42,441 bases of DNA from a virus, in the IMG/VR virus record IMGVR_UViG_3300046467_000257, positions 1-42,441 of that record. One strand, 5' to 3'. The notes under the pieces are model-generated. The model did no database searches and had not been told where the DNA came from. It worked only from the letters and a program-made list of their open reading frames with translations. Shown here piece by piece: positions 20,724 to 30,700 of the stretch (its first letter is position 1; every line of letters begins with the position of its first letter). Both the position numbers and the translations under genes were made by a program.

Positions 20724-21534
20724 CTTTACTCTCCTTTTTTACCTGTTTCTTAGTTTCTTGTTTGGCATCATTGCCCGAACCTGCCCTAGAATCTTCTATT
20801 GCAGACATTAATACACTCCAATCCAAGTCAATCTTGTCTGGAAGTGCTACCCTCGTTTTACTCTCATAACTGGGATCATTCCCAATATTGAGTAAACGCC
20901 TACCTGTGGTAGTTGGTTTAAATTTAGTTATCCCGAACCCTGTAGTCTCCTGCTTTTTTGTGAAAGTTTCCAGCGAAACATAACCCAAAATATCGAGCCA
21001 TTCACGAATATATGAACGCATATTTCTTTCAAGAGCCAAGTCCCAGCGGTCATAATATTGATCAACATTTGGGTCTTTGATCTCTACAACTTTTGCATGA
21101 GAAATAATAAGGATATTAAATCCCAAGTCTCTCAAGTGATCCATTGGCTTCAGGAGTTTTACGAAACGTGACATTGACATCTGATGCCCCACTCCAAACG
21201 AAAGGTCTTTGTCATTGATTGAACCAGACTTAACTCCTCTCTCCTCACATATCTCTGCATGAACTTGCTTCTCTACATAATCTATGCTATCTAAACAAAT
21301 TGTGTCCTGCTTTATATCCTTGTGGTGCGTGTAAACATACTTGAAAAAATCAAGAAGATCATCTGTACTTCTTCCAACCATATTAACGCTCTCACAGTCA
21401 ATTTCACTAAGACCACCTTCAAAGTCTGCAATCAATGCATTTCTGGCATAATAGGATTTGCCTGATCCACCCTGTCCGTATGCTCCAACCTTCAAGGCTT
21501 TCTTCTTCTTACCCTTACTTATTTCTATTTCCAT
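20704..21534 (-). CDS. RecA-like ATPase, Sak4/AAA_24 type
   Basis: I start at ATG 21534 (276 residues) because AAGGAG lies six bases upstream. A frame opening at 21594 would run through the end of the nuclease gene. A P-loop GAYGQGGSGKS (17-27) and Walker B TICLDS (78-83) mark the RecA-fold core. NILIISHAKV follows, as in Sak4-type single-strand annealing ATPases. The C-terminal end is basic and flexible. Sak4 proteins promote strand annealing with an SSB, and here an SSB-like gene follows with overlap and an exonuclease precedes. Confidence 0.87.
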   Translation of the reverse strand: MEIEISKGKKKKALKVGAYGQGGSGKSYYARNALIADFEGGLSEIDCESVNMVGRSTDDLLDFFKYVYTHHKDIKQDTICLDSIDYVEKQVHAEICEERGVKSGSINDKDLSFGVGHQMSMSRFVKLLKPMDHLRDLGFNILIISHAKVVEIKDPNVDQYYDRWDLALERNMRSYIREWLDILGYVSLETFTKKQETTGFGITKFKPTTTGRRLLNIGNDPSYESKTRVALPDKIDLDWSVLMSAIEDSRAGSGNDAKQETKKQVKKESKDGNIRL

Positions 21535-21544
21535 TTGTCTCTCC

Positions 21545-22489
21545 TTATAGGATTTTAAAAGTGCGAAAAGTAGATTTATTAATATACTTTTCATTTTGCC
21601 ACAGCTCCGGCATATCTTCCCTCAATGCCTTCTGATTGAGCTGTGAGCGTGAACCATTTCTCCATTGTACGATCCGTTCCTTAGAGTTTGGAGTATTGAC
21701 GTATGTTGCATCTTCCATCATGTTTTGCATATCCGTTTCAATCTCAGCCATCCTTGCCTTCTTTGTCTTCATTTCCTGTGCAAGTAAATTTGCCTCTAAA
21801 TGTAACTCTAAAAACTTTGGAGTTGCATCAATACTTTTCTCTTCCGGATCAGCACTTGGAAAAATGTAAAGTGCTTCTTCTGGTGAACGAGCTGGTGGGG
21901 ATAATTTTGGAATAACGTAATTTGAATGAAACGCTTTCACCTTCCGAACCTGCTCTGCAATTGCTTCATCGTTCCGCTCAATCTTAAATACCCTGAAATC
22001 GTTGCCTCCAATCAAGACTGCCAACCACCAATAATCCCAGCCTGTAATATAAAGGTAGTGATTAATCTGGCAACGATACTCAATTGGAATTATAGGGTTT
22101 GGAGTTAAGTGTTGGCTGTATTCCTTTTTCTTAAATTCGGATGCAGTCTTAATTTCCAAGCCAACATTCTGGCCTGTGATCTTTGCATCAATATGTCCGG
22201 TTGCCAAGTCCCAATCTTTTGAAACGTATGTCCTGTTTACAAACCTGATTCCCAGATTCATCTCTTTGGCAAACCGCTTGCCAATCTGATCTTCAGCCCA
22301 TTGTCCTGCCTTAACATAGGGATTATCACTTAAATCATCCCTCTCCCTTTTTCCAATGAGCAGATCAAATTCCTTATTCGGGTGACTCCATCGGCTACTG
22401 CCAATACATCCTGCCACGTTACTTCCTGTATATTTACCCTTGCGTACTTCCGGGTCTTGTTCGGGTTTCATTTTTACTATTGCTGCCAT
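21545..22489 (-). CDS. YqaJ-family recombination exonuclease
   Basis: This 314-residue protein matches YqaJ/lambda-exonuclease-type viral recombinases. TGSNVAGCIGSSRW (21-34) is the family start motif. E66 (WAEDQI), D101 (TGHIDAK), E112 and K114 (GLEIKT), and Q141 (RCQINHYL) fit the catalytic PD-(D/E)XK set. The C-terminal third is helical with KTKKARMAEIETDMQ. AGGAGA precedes the ATG. It degrades one strand from DNA ends and feeds the annealing ATPase encoded next. The start overlaps the upstream gene by 13 bases. Confidence 0.92.
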   Translation of the reverse strand: MAAIVKMKPEQDPEVRKGKYTGSNVAGCIGSSRWSHPNKEFDLLIGKRERDDLSDNPYVKAGQWAEDQIGKRFAKEMNLGIRFVNRTYVSKDWDLATGHIDAKITGQNVGLEIKTASEFKKKEYSQHLTPNPIIPIEYRCQINHYLYITGWDYWWLAVLIGGNDFRVFKIERNDEAIAEQVRKVKAFHSNYVIPKLSPPARSPEEALYIFPSADPEEKSIDATPKFLELHLEANLLAQEMKTKKARMAEIETDMQNMMEDATYVNTPNSKERIVQWRNGSRSQLNQKALREDMPELWQNEKYINKSTFRTFKIL

Positions 22490-22995
22490 GTCTCTCCTGC
22501 TCCAGTTCTAAATGCTCCAGTTATATTTACTGGGTTAAGTTCTGCTTGAGTCAGGGCATAACATGGCCCTAACCCAAGGTCTTTGATATTACCGGGTTGT
22601 AAAAATTCTTCTGAACCAATTTCACCAATTATATCGTAGCGTGGAAATATCCCAATTAACAGGACATATTTGTCCGGAGGATTTTTCTTCTTTTTAAGCG
22701 TTGCCATTAGATGCCCATTCGTATGTTTTGTTGTTTTAACATCATAGGTAACTCCATAATAATCAATACAATCATAGGGGGGTAGATTATTTCCAGTTTC
22801 CAAGTCAGGATATATATTCATCACTTTGCAAAATGCCAACTCACCTGCAAAGCCTTCAAGATCAGTTTCTTCATTTGACTGATCACCTATCTTTGTGTCT
22901 TTAATATTTTTTAATCGTGCATTTGCATATCGTTTTTGTCCAATATGTATTGCAAGCCGCTGCTCATTTTCTGAAAGTGAAATTTTATAAGTCAT
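22477..22995 (-). CDS. PD-(D/E)XK-like nuclease-fold protein
   Basis: This 172-residue protein has LEGFAGELAFCKVM (46-59), then PPYDCIDYY (72-80) and TYDVKTTK (83-90). E52, D75 and the D85-x-K87 pair fit the nuclease core found in many phage resolvase- or restriction-like proteins. The C-terminal part (YVLLIGIFPRYDIIGEIG) is a beta-sheet. GGAGG lies close upstream of the ATG. It sits between the structured element and the YqaJ gene. The exact substrate is unknown; a structure-specific or end-processing nuclease is the best guess. Confidence 0.72.
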   Translation of the reverse strand: MTYKISLSENEQRLAIHIGQKRYANARLKNIKDTKIGDQSNEETDLEGFAGELAFCKVMNIYPDLETGNNLPPYDCIDYYGVTYDVKTTKHTNGHLMATLKKKKNPPDKYVLLIGIFPRYDIIGEIGSEEFLQPGNIKDLGLGPCYALTQAELNPVNITGAFRTGAGETWQQ

Positions 22996-23090
22996 TTTCC
23001 TCCATTATGTGAACGGACACTTCGCAACCGGGAGTACATCTTTCCATATAGGCCGAGTCTACCTCCGGGATTTATCTGAAGTGTCCGCAT
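22992..23090 (-). CDS. Possible 32-residue protein coinciding with a folded element
   Basis: An ATG frame of 33 codons ends with TGA overlapping the ATG of the nuclease gene (ATGA), an arrangement seen at many true junctions in this operon. The peptide is basic and glycine-rich, with MRTLQINPGGRLGLYGKMYS at its start and RLRSVRSHNGGK at its end. No good ribosome site precedes it, and the same bases form strong helices. It may be a leader peptide, a small basic protein or coincidental. Confidence 0.35.
   Translation of the reverse strand: MRTLQINPGGRLGLYGKMYSRLRSVRSHNGGK
23013..23088 (-). ncRNA. Two-helix folded RNA element in the replication operon
   Basis: In leftward RNA GCGGACACTTC (23088-23078) pairs with GAAGTGTCCGT (23023-23013), 11 pairs with one terminal G-U. 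Inside it CCGGAGGTA (23068-23060) pairs with TACTCCCGG (23036-23028), nine positions with one A-C mismatch and one G-U. An asymmetric internal loop and a 23-base apical region remain. It lies just before the nuclease gene. It is not a tRNA. It could be a translational control element, a processing site or an origin structure. Confidence 0.55.
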
Positions 23091-23110
23091 TAAGCAACAT
23101 CCATGTCGCT

Positions 23111-23296
23111 CTATAAAACCTCTAAATATGGTTTTTTCCTGTAGTGATTACCTATTGATTTACTCATACGTTTTCGTCTTGCAATCCCTTTTTCCCCTAA
23201 TCTTAACCTTTTCCTGCTTGCCCTTGTAAACGCATGAAGCTGGCTCTTAGTCAACCTGTGATGACCTTCAACTAACATATCCACATACTCTTTCAT
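23111..23296 (-). CDS. Small basic protein, unknown (61 residues)
   Basis: I start at ATG 23296, which overlaps the RusA stop (ATGA) and has GGAG five bases upstream. A longer frame from 23365 would run through the RusA gene. The product begins MKEYVDMLVEGHHRLTKSQL and is then strongly basic (RASRKRLRLGEKGIARRKRM). It is a likely nucleic-acid-binding protein. I do not recognise a family. It is co-translated with the resolvase and could assist it. Confidence 0.72.
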   Translation of the reverse strand: MKEYVDMLVEGHHRLTKSQLHAFTRASRKRLRLGEKGIARRKRMSKSIGNHYRKKPYLEVL

Positions 23297-23658
23297 TTGT
23301 TCTCCATCCGGATTCTCCCATTTTCTGCCCAGAACTTCTTTGCAGATATATCCCAGATACCACAATCATCCGGAACAATTGCATCAAGGCTTTTTATAAG
23401 ATTATCCAAGTCTGGGGTTTGCTGGTGGGGCTTGCCCACCATTGAGGCTTTCTTCTTTTTAGACCATGACTTAGGCATTGGAATATGGAATTCCAAGAGG
23501 AGCCTAAAGCCGGGAACAAACTCATCATATAATACAGACTGCCGAAGATCATCGGCAAATTTGCGGTACTTCTGGACACATTTTCTTGGGGGGGATAACC
23601 ATTTATCCCTCCGGGTCATTCTTGGTTTTGCTACAGGATCAATCTCAGCTAACATCAT
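23293..23658 (-). CDS. rusA: RusA-family Holliday junction resolvase
   Basis: This 121-residue protein has the RusA core TPDLDNLIKSLDAIVPDDCG (81-100). D83, D85, K89 and D97/D98 are the conserved acidic and lysine residues that cut branched DNA. The N-terminal KPRMTRRDKW is the usual opening strand. The length is typical. It resolves junctions made during recombination and replication, clearing DNA for packaging. It overlaps the genes on both sides by a few bases, so it is part of a coupled chain. Confidence 0.92.
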   Translation of the reverse strand: MMLAEIDPVAKPRMTRRDKWLSPPRKCVQKYRKFADDLRQSVLYDEFVPGFRLLLEFHIPMPKSWSKKKKASMVGKPHQQTPDLDNLIKSLDAIVPDDCGIWDISAKKFWAENGRIRMENK

Positions 23659-24262
23659 TTAACTCCTCCATAAGTTGAATTTCGTAGCCATATCCAAACA
23701 TAGTCTCAACAGACCATCCGGATATACTGGTTATATTTACATCAGGTGTTCTTCCATTTAATTGAGGTGGAAAAACCTGAACCCTTCCACCATTTTTCTC
23801 AAATTCTTTTATCTGCCCGGAATATCCAGAATTGGTAAGTGGCAGGGGTCGTATTACAATTTTCGCTAATTCTTTTTTCTTATTTTTCTTGGTGCTTTTT
23901 GGAACTATTAGTTTCTCTAGCTTACTTTCAACCTTTGGCTTGTCCCTTAATTCTTCTTCCCGGAAAGACGTACAGAAATACAAGGTTGCTGGTTTGCGTT
24001 CCTTTTTAGGTTTTGCCTTGCGTTCTTCTCTGGCTTTTCTATTCTCAAGAAGCCTCCGGCACATTACATCACAGCATATATGCCGCTTGTCTCTGGGTTG
24101 GAAAACTGTAGCACAGAAAACGCAAGATTTTATTGGTAGTTTTGGACTGCGTTTCTTGTATTTTTGCTTTTGGATTTCATTGTGCCGATAATCGTAGCAA
24201 GTTTTAGTGCAGTATTTCTTCTTCCACTTACCCAAGACTGTATTGCAGACAATGCACTTCAT
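23645..24262 (-). CDS. Double zinc-finger basic protein, unknown (205 residues)
   Basis: This protein carries two treble-clef-like cysteine sets: C3/C6 with C18/C22, and C47/C50 with C63 or C64/C68. A long Lys/Arg/Glu-rich stretch (RKAREERKAKPKKERKP) follows, then a C-terminal part with VQVFPPQLNGRTPD. The N-terminal fingers resemble those of the HNH protein encoded at 19714-20109 (CxxC, then CxxxC), perhaps a shared DNA-binding module. Its start overlaps the regulator stop by four bases. A nucleic-acid-binding role is likely but the target is unknown. Confidence 0.78.
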   Translation of the reverse strand: MKCIVCNTVLGKWKKKYCTKTCYDYRHNEIQKQKYKKRSPKLPIKSCVFCATVFQPRDKRHICCDVMCRRLLENRKAREERKAKPKKERKPATLYFCTSFREEELRDKPKVESKLEKLIVPKSTKKNKKKELAKIVIRPLPLTNSGYSGQIKEFEKNGGRVQVFPPQLNGRTPDVNITSISGWSVETMFGYGYEIQLMEELNDVS

Positions 24263-24471
24263 CCTGCATACTCTTCTTCAAACAACTCTTTAGTCAGGGT
24301 ATTATTTGCTTCCTTAACTAAAGTGTTTCCGGCTGCATGAATCTTTTCTATCAGGTCTACATTCAGAACCCGGCATACAGTTTGTTCACTCTCTCCTGCT
24401 AAATATGCAACCGATTTTAGCGTAATCCCCGCTTTTTTCATTCTCCTCCTAAGAATGGTTGTGCTTTCCAT
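24259..24471 (-). CDS. HTH regulator, first gene of replication operon
   Basis: I start at ATG 24471 (70 residues), preceded by AAAGGGGAGC. The longer frame to 24561 would begin inside the promoter, upstream of the expected transcript start, and is rejected. MKKAGITLKSVAYLAGESEQTVCRVL forms a helix-turn-helix (about residues 11-35), as in small Cro- or CI-like regulators. The rest is a helical dimer-type region. The palindrome over its own promoter is the obvious candidate target, so negative autoregulation is inferred. A DNA-binding initiator role is an alternative. Confidence 0.75.
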   Translation of the reverse strand: MESTTILRRRMKKAGITLKSVAYLAGESEQTVCRVLNVDLIEKIHAAGNTLVKEANNTLTKELFEEEYAG

Positions 24472-24551
24472 GCTCCCCTTTATCTCTTTACAATAAAACT
24501 TGTAAACCCTATGAATGGTTATACCAACGTGCCTAGATGTATTAGCTATAT

Positions 24552-24580
24552 ATAATATCAAAGATGGGAAATATTGTCAA
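24552..24580 (-). promoter_or_regulatory. Consensus sigma70-type promoter of the replication operon
   Basis: Reading leftward, TTGACA (24580-24575) and TATTAT (24557-24552) are separated by exactly 17 bases. The first is a perfect -35 and the second differs from the -10 consensus by one base. The transcript would begin near 24545, about 75 bases before the regulator start. It should be read by host RNA polymerase early in infection. Confidence 0.9.
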
Positions 24581-24595
24581 TAAAAATTGACAATA
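24572..24595. promoter_or_regulatory. Palindromic operator over the -35 box
   Basis: TATTGTCAA (24572-24580) and TTGACAATA (24587-24595) are perfect inverted arms with a six-base A-rich spacer. One arm contains the -35 hexamer, so a bound dimer would block RNA polymerase. The regulator encoded immediately downstream is the likely ligand. Host repressors are possible too. Confidence 0.75.
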
Positions 24596-24597
24596 AA

Positions 24598-24705
24598 TTA
24601 TCTAGGGGGGAAATAGTTGGGGGGATTTTTACGCAAATGGGCTACAGACAGTTCGTGTAACTTCTGTAACCTTAATAAATGTGCTATTTTTTCTTCTCTA
24701 GTCAT
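24598..24705 (-). CDS. Possible 35-residue protein overlapping the giant gene's end
   Basis: An ATG at 24705 overlaps the end of the 2482-residue gene by eight bases, with AAAGG seven bases upstream. The product is a charged helix (TREEKIAHLLRLQKLHELSV) with a Pro-rich end (KNPPNYFPPR). The two runs of six G on the plus strand are then Pro codons. The ribosome site and coupling make it plausible, but its size allows chance. Confidence 0.4.
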   Translation of the reverse strand: MTREEKIAHLLRLQKLHELSVAHLRKNPPNYFPPR

Positions 24706-27700
24706 AGATCGCCTTTACAACTGCTTTCGATGCAGTTGTTTTAGCTGTTTTGGACGTTCCAACCATTGCAAACAGTCCAGCAAGCAAAGTACCTAGAGGG
24801 CCAAGGTTAGCAAGGAACGTAGGATTAGAGACTGCGGCAACAATAGTTGGAGTTATAACCAGAGTGTAGAAAGCCTCAAGTGCTTTCTTTTCTGCACTTG
24901 TGGTATTGGGTGAATTAGTCTCGTCAATAAAGTATTCAATTATGTTGGTTGCAGGTAGCATATAATACCCCGGAGTTGCACCAACAATACTTGTAGCCAA
25001 GTCTCTCCGGTAACGTACTGCCCTGTATGATTGATACCAAGGTTCTATAAAACCTAATGCTCCGGATCGGTTAAATGAAATTTCTGCAAGATATTTTTCA
25101 AGTGTAAATTCCCCTTCCTTTTTCTTCTCCTCCCATTTTTCCCTGTCCAGCAGGTACATCCTTAAAGCAGATACCATTACATGACCTATATATAATTGGA
25201 ATATCGGCCCCATTAACTTAGCCGCATTAGCATTTGCGGTAATACTCCCCAGATGTTTCTTATCTCTCTGGTAGCGTTTGAACTCTGCGGTTAAGACGTT
25301 ACGAGTAAACGAATAGTTAAATGATTGGATGGAATAAACGAGCCTCCCAACTACAGTTTCCGCATACCTTGGTCTGGAAGAGATCATAGGATTCTGGATA
25401 CTCCTGTCGGTAATCCTGAGAGTTGAGATGGAAAGCAACTGTGCCATTTCTGTTAAAGTTCCATCCGAAAGCATAAGGCTATCGGGAGATATATTATTTT
25501 TATAGACGTTTGTCATGTATTCAGAAAATTCTTTTAGCTGGTTTTTTGGAATACCCAAGTCCATCAGCTCCATCTCTGCTGCTTTCTTATTTTTGGCAAT
25601 TGCTTCCTTACTCATTCCTACAGGGTTGTTGTACTGATCACCAAGTTCCCTCAAATACTGGAAGCTCACCAGCATAGTAGCTCTTCTTTGGGCGTTTGTT
25701 ACGCCCTGAAGAGCAGTCCGCACAAAGAAGGTATTCATACGTTCCTGATTCCGGGGATCGTCAGCCAAGTGGCCTCCCATTCTCTCTGCCATCATTTCTC
25801 CAATATCGGGATCATCGAAAACACCAAGGATTGCCCCAATCTGTTTTTTCAGTTGGGTGCGTTGTGCAGCATCTTTATTTACTTTACCAAGTAGTTCATC
25901 CAGAGTATGAACAAAGGTCTTTAACCCTTTCATTGTAGACCGCATTTTGATCCCTGCAACAAAAGGTTCAGGAAGTGAAGTTGCAACTGCTCTTGGGAGC
26001 AACGACATAAGAGCAAAACTATGGAACGTATTCAGGGTCTTCATTGTGCCAGTATCTATAGGAGCAGTCCTGCCTAAAATACCATCCAGATCATAGCGCA
26101 TCATGTGAATATCATTCTCATGCACACCCTTTTCTGCCATCTTGTCAAAAAGATATTCCTTGTAGTCCCTTAGTTGCATTGATCCGGGTTTGCGTTTATC
26201 TCCTACTGGGATTTTGTGTCTGCCAAACAGTCTCTCGTATTCTACCTTCCTGACCAAGCTGGTGATGTATGATTGGATTGCATCAACTGGGGATAGGTAA
26301 AAATCAACCATTATGGTATCTGCTTCCTTTGGTAGTTTTCTTGACTTTGTAAACTTGCCTCCTATTGGGGATGATTTTGAAGGGTCTTCTCCTGCTTTCA
26401 CAAATAATCGCACCCTCCAATCACTCGCACCAGCTTTTGCCCATTCATCAGAGATAGCTTCATAGCCTTCGGTCATTATTTCTACAGTATCCTCATGTGC
26501 CATTATCTCATCAATTTTCTCCTGAACCTCTCCTATCTTCTCCTCCTTGTTTTCAATATATTCCTTACTATCCTCCATCTCAGTTATTTCATCTTTTAAC
26601 CTTTTTACACGCTTACTGAGTCTTGCCAGTTTATTGATTGCTTCGTTTAAATCCCTGTAGTCTTTTTCTCCTGCAATATCTCCGATACTAACGAGCTGGT
26701 CTGAAGAAGTTGTATCCAAGATACCATGATCATTCTTCCAAATTACGTTCTTGTAGAGTTTCTTTGCCTGATTAAGAAATCCTTGTTGATCACCATGAAC
26801 AAGTGACAAATCAATCATTCTGGGTAAGTATGCGTTCTTATCCAAGAAGTTCATTTCAACATGATTATTGTTTGCATAATCCCAAAGGCTGTTGAGCATT
26901 TTCCTCATATCCTTGGCATAGCCCAATATGTTTTTATCTATTTCACCTCTCTTGGCTTTGGCTAGAGTTTCAGGATCAGAGGTTGCAAACAACCTGAGAG
27001 TCTTTAAATCCTCCTCAGTAAATGCCTCTGCCTTCCATTTGTTTGAGAGGTTTTTAAAGATAAAGGCTCTACGTCTAAGTTCCCTTGGTACAGCATCATT
27101 CCAAGTGTTACTTGTGAACCTTTCCCCACCGGGATCAGGCATTACAAGGTTCATTATCTTTTCAATTTCTTTGATATGTGGATAACGTCTTTGATATGAC
27201 TCAAAGTTACCCTGCTTAGAACCTATATATGTAGACCATACTAAGTCACGCATTTTATAATAGGCGTTTTTCAGTCTGCCAACATCCCTATATTTTAACT
27301 TCCTTTTTGCAAGCCTATCCTGTCTCTTCTTCCATCGGTTTGCCTTCCTCTTGGTTACTGCGGTTCCTTCCTGCCAACCTGTTTTTGTTATCAGGGGAGC
27401 TTGGGGTTCAGGCTTATATAATGTAGGATAGTCGTGTATTGGGCCTTCTTTTGCTGAAGCCGCTTCTTCGTCTTTGTAGAAGACATCTGCCATTGCATCA
27501 AACAGGTCATCGAATTTTGAGAATATATTTAAGCGATCCGATTCCTGTGGAAACATTTTATCTATAAGTGCATAAGAGGAAACATCCTTTGCAGTCATTA
27601 TATAGTCAGAGTTGGGCATACCCAGATATTCTGTCCCCGGCATCTTGGGGTTGACAGCTTCCCCTAGCTGTATTTTATTCCCATTAAATGTGTCCTTGTG

Positions 27701-30700
27701 TGTATGCGCCTGTTGAGTCACTATGTGGGCAACATACGCTTCAAAGGCTCTTGCAAATAGTTCAGTAGGTTCACTCCAATACTCCGCATTTTGACCCGGC
27801 ATATCACCTATGTATTCTGCACCCAACTTAAATTTGCTTTTGTCCAGGTGCTTCTTGCTCATCCCATCTTTCAGCTCCTGTATTTGCCGATTGTATTTGT
27901 CAATTACTTTCTGTGATCTTGCCTTGGTAAGTTTTTGTTGTAAATCCATTATTGCTGCGGCATCTGCACCATGTTCGTAAAACAGCGAATTAAGCAAATC
28001 TGCAAAGGCAAACTTAAATCGTTCTGGAGCAGGTACATTACTCAACCATGCATCGGCAGCTTCCTTGCCCCTTAACCTGCCAGACATTCCTGAGTGCCAT
28101 CCTTCACCCAGTTTGGTTAGGATATGATAGTCAAGAGCATGACCCCATTCGTGAGCAAATGCTTGTGACCTTCCTGTTATTGTAATAAATGGGAATATAG
28201 TGTGACCACCTACCTGCATCTGTGCAGGGTTTGGGTTGTACCATGCAGGGAATTTTCCTGATCGGAGTCTGCCTTGCAATCCCAATGTTCCATCCAATCC
28301 CATGAATTGCAAAGGTATCCCAAGAGCTGCCGCCATACCTTCACCATTCTGGTAAAGGTTCATCATATTGTTAATGGTAACTTCTACAGTAGGTGGGGCA
28401 GGTTGTTTATATACTAACATACCTTTAGGAAGTTCATCATCAACGAACTTAAACCTGAACTTTTCCTCCACCATTTTCTGCATCCTTTTGGCAAGAACCT
28501 TTGGGGGCAGGTTTCTAAGTATTGCTATCCTAGATTCAAGGTCTAAATCAGCAGACATACTTTCGTCCTGCATTGCCATATCAACAAAAATTTGTTCTCT
28601 GACAGAGGAGCTGATTTCCTTCGTCTTGGTTAGGATTCCTTTTGTTCCTTTTTGGGGGGCTGCTCGGACTGACTCTCTTCCGCTAGGACTTCCTTTAGGG
28701 ACTGTTGGACGATCCCCTTCATCAATCTCAAGCTCTCCTTGCTTCTTTTTCTTTTTTGCTTTGGCATCTTTAATCTCCTGTTCTGCTTTTGTTTCCTTAA
28801 TTGATTCTGCTAAAACATCTCCTATGGGAGCTGTTTCAGAGAATTGCTCTAAACCGGGTATCCCAGCAGAGTAGTCTTGTGCAAGAATTTTGTCAACAGT
28901 TCTTGTAAGAACTTTTGTAATAAATTCCTTTGATCTAGTCCTGTCTCCATCATCATTATAAAATGCTTCTATCAGGGATTCGCTCAGTTCCGTTTCTTCT
29001 TGCTCAAATAATTTATCCTGTCTCTGGTCATCTGCAAGTGTAGTCCTAGTTTCCTTAAAGGCTTTAATTTTCTCAACGGCCTCTATTATATAAGGTGCAA
29101 TATCCATATCGGCAGGGATATCGCCTTTATCTATTTTATTAGCTACTTCGGAGAATCTTGGTGCGGCATTTAACATTGCCGATTTAAGTGATTTTATCTT
29201 ATTATCCGGGTCTTCCAGAGCAGCAAGGACAGTTTCGTTTTCACCATAGGCGGCTGTAAGAAGTGCATCTTCAATACGCCTTATTCCTGAAACAGATATA
29301 TCCCTTCCGTTGGCTTGGAAAAAGTCTCCAGCCTCTGTATCAGAAACAGCTTTTGCCGCAAACTGCTGTATAAAGTCTGAGTTAGTTGCCGCTTTTACAT
29401 CTGAACTTTTCATAAGATGGGCAATAGTCTTCAGGACTTTCCCATCAGACTTTGCTCTTTCAAAAGTTGACATTGTGTCAACCTTAGAGATATTGCTTGC
29501 ATCAGCAAATTTAACTGCTTGCTCATACTGTTGCTTTTCGGTCTTGCCCCACTCATCTGTCTTGATACGTTGCACCAAGATAGGACGTTCCATCCCCTCA
29601 ATATCACCAAGTTTCTTCAGTTCTGCTAAGTATTTTTCTTTCTGAACAGAAAGGTCTGGATTATCGTAAAGCTCAGTTATTGTGAGAGTTCTACCATTTC
29701 CTGAAAGGATAACCCCGGATGGTGTAATAAGTGGCGGCCCCGATTCTGAAGTTCTTATAGGCTCAACTACTTGGGCAGGATCAAACTTTACGGCTCTGTT
29801 TCTGGCAAGATCGGCAGACTGTTGTCTTCCTCTATCCCTACCCTGCAATCTATCTCTTGCAAATTCTACTTCTGAAAGATCAAGTATTACAAGGTTCCTT
29901 CCTACTTCCATTGAACCATCAGGAGTAACTACTGTCGCATTTGTACCTTGGATCGCCTTGCGTTTAAATCCCGGTTCTCCTTCTGAAACGAGCTTCTTTG
30001 CCTTAACAGTCTGGGGTGGGATTATTTTTTCCCTAACTTTCGGTTTCTCTTCTACTACTTCCTCTTCTACCTCAACTTCTTCCTCTACTACTTCTTCTAC
30101 TTTTTCATCCTCTGTAAGTTTAATTTCACCTTCTTTTTCGCCTTCCTGAAAAGTCTTCTCTGCTGCCTCCTCATACTCCTTTAACTTGGCTTTTTCGTCT
30201 TCACTACCCTTGGCTATGGTTTCAGGTTCAGTCTCAACAACAACTTCCTCTACAGTAGACTCCTGTTCAGGGCTGACTTCGGTTTTGTCACCTTCAGGGA
30301 ACATTGCATTAAACTGTCCCAAAGCAGCTTTTTTAGTTTTGTATAATCTACCTTCAAAAAGGGTATGCCACTTGTCTCGCTCCCCCTCCCTAAATTCGCT
30401 ATTCTTGTACTTAACAACCCAACGGCTTTTATGCCCCTGACTTCTGACTATTTGATATTCAATCTTGGCGGCATCAGAAAATGCAGAAGGCTCCTGATCC
30501 TCAGTTGGAGAGACACCCTTGGATAGTGGTGTGGACACATCCAAGGTCTGAGAACCAGAAGCCACTTCTTCTTCAGGTCGTGTGTCTGGGGTGAGTTTAC
30601 CAGTAGGGAGACGGACGGATGTTCGTTGTGTTTTGTCAATTGGTTCAAAGGGTTTAGTTGGTCTTTCCCCTACATTGGCTGGAGTTTCTGGGACAAACTT

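Noticed and set aside
21535-21594. N-terminal extension of the Sak4-like ATPase
   Set aside because: It would lie in the end of the nuclease gene; AAGGAG points to 21534.
23013-23088. tRNA gene
   Set aside because: The outer stem suggests an acceptor arm, but no proper D-arm, anticodon loop or TTCGA-type T-loop can be placed.
24472-24561. N-terminal extension of the HTH regulator
   Set aside because: Its TTG start lies in the promoter upstream of the expected transcript start, and a ribosome site precedes the inner ATG at 24471.
24601-24637. G-quadruplex from two G6 runs
   Set aside because: Only two long G runs are present, not four, and they are explained by Pro codons of a possible small frame.
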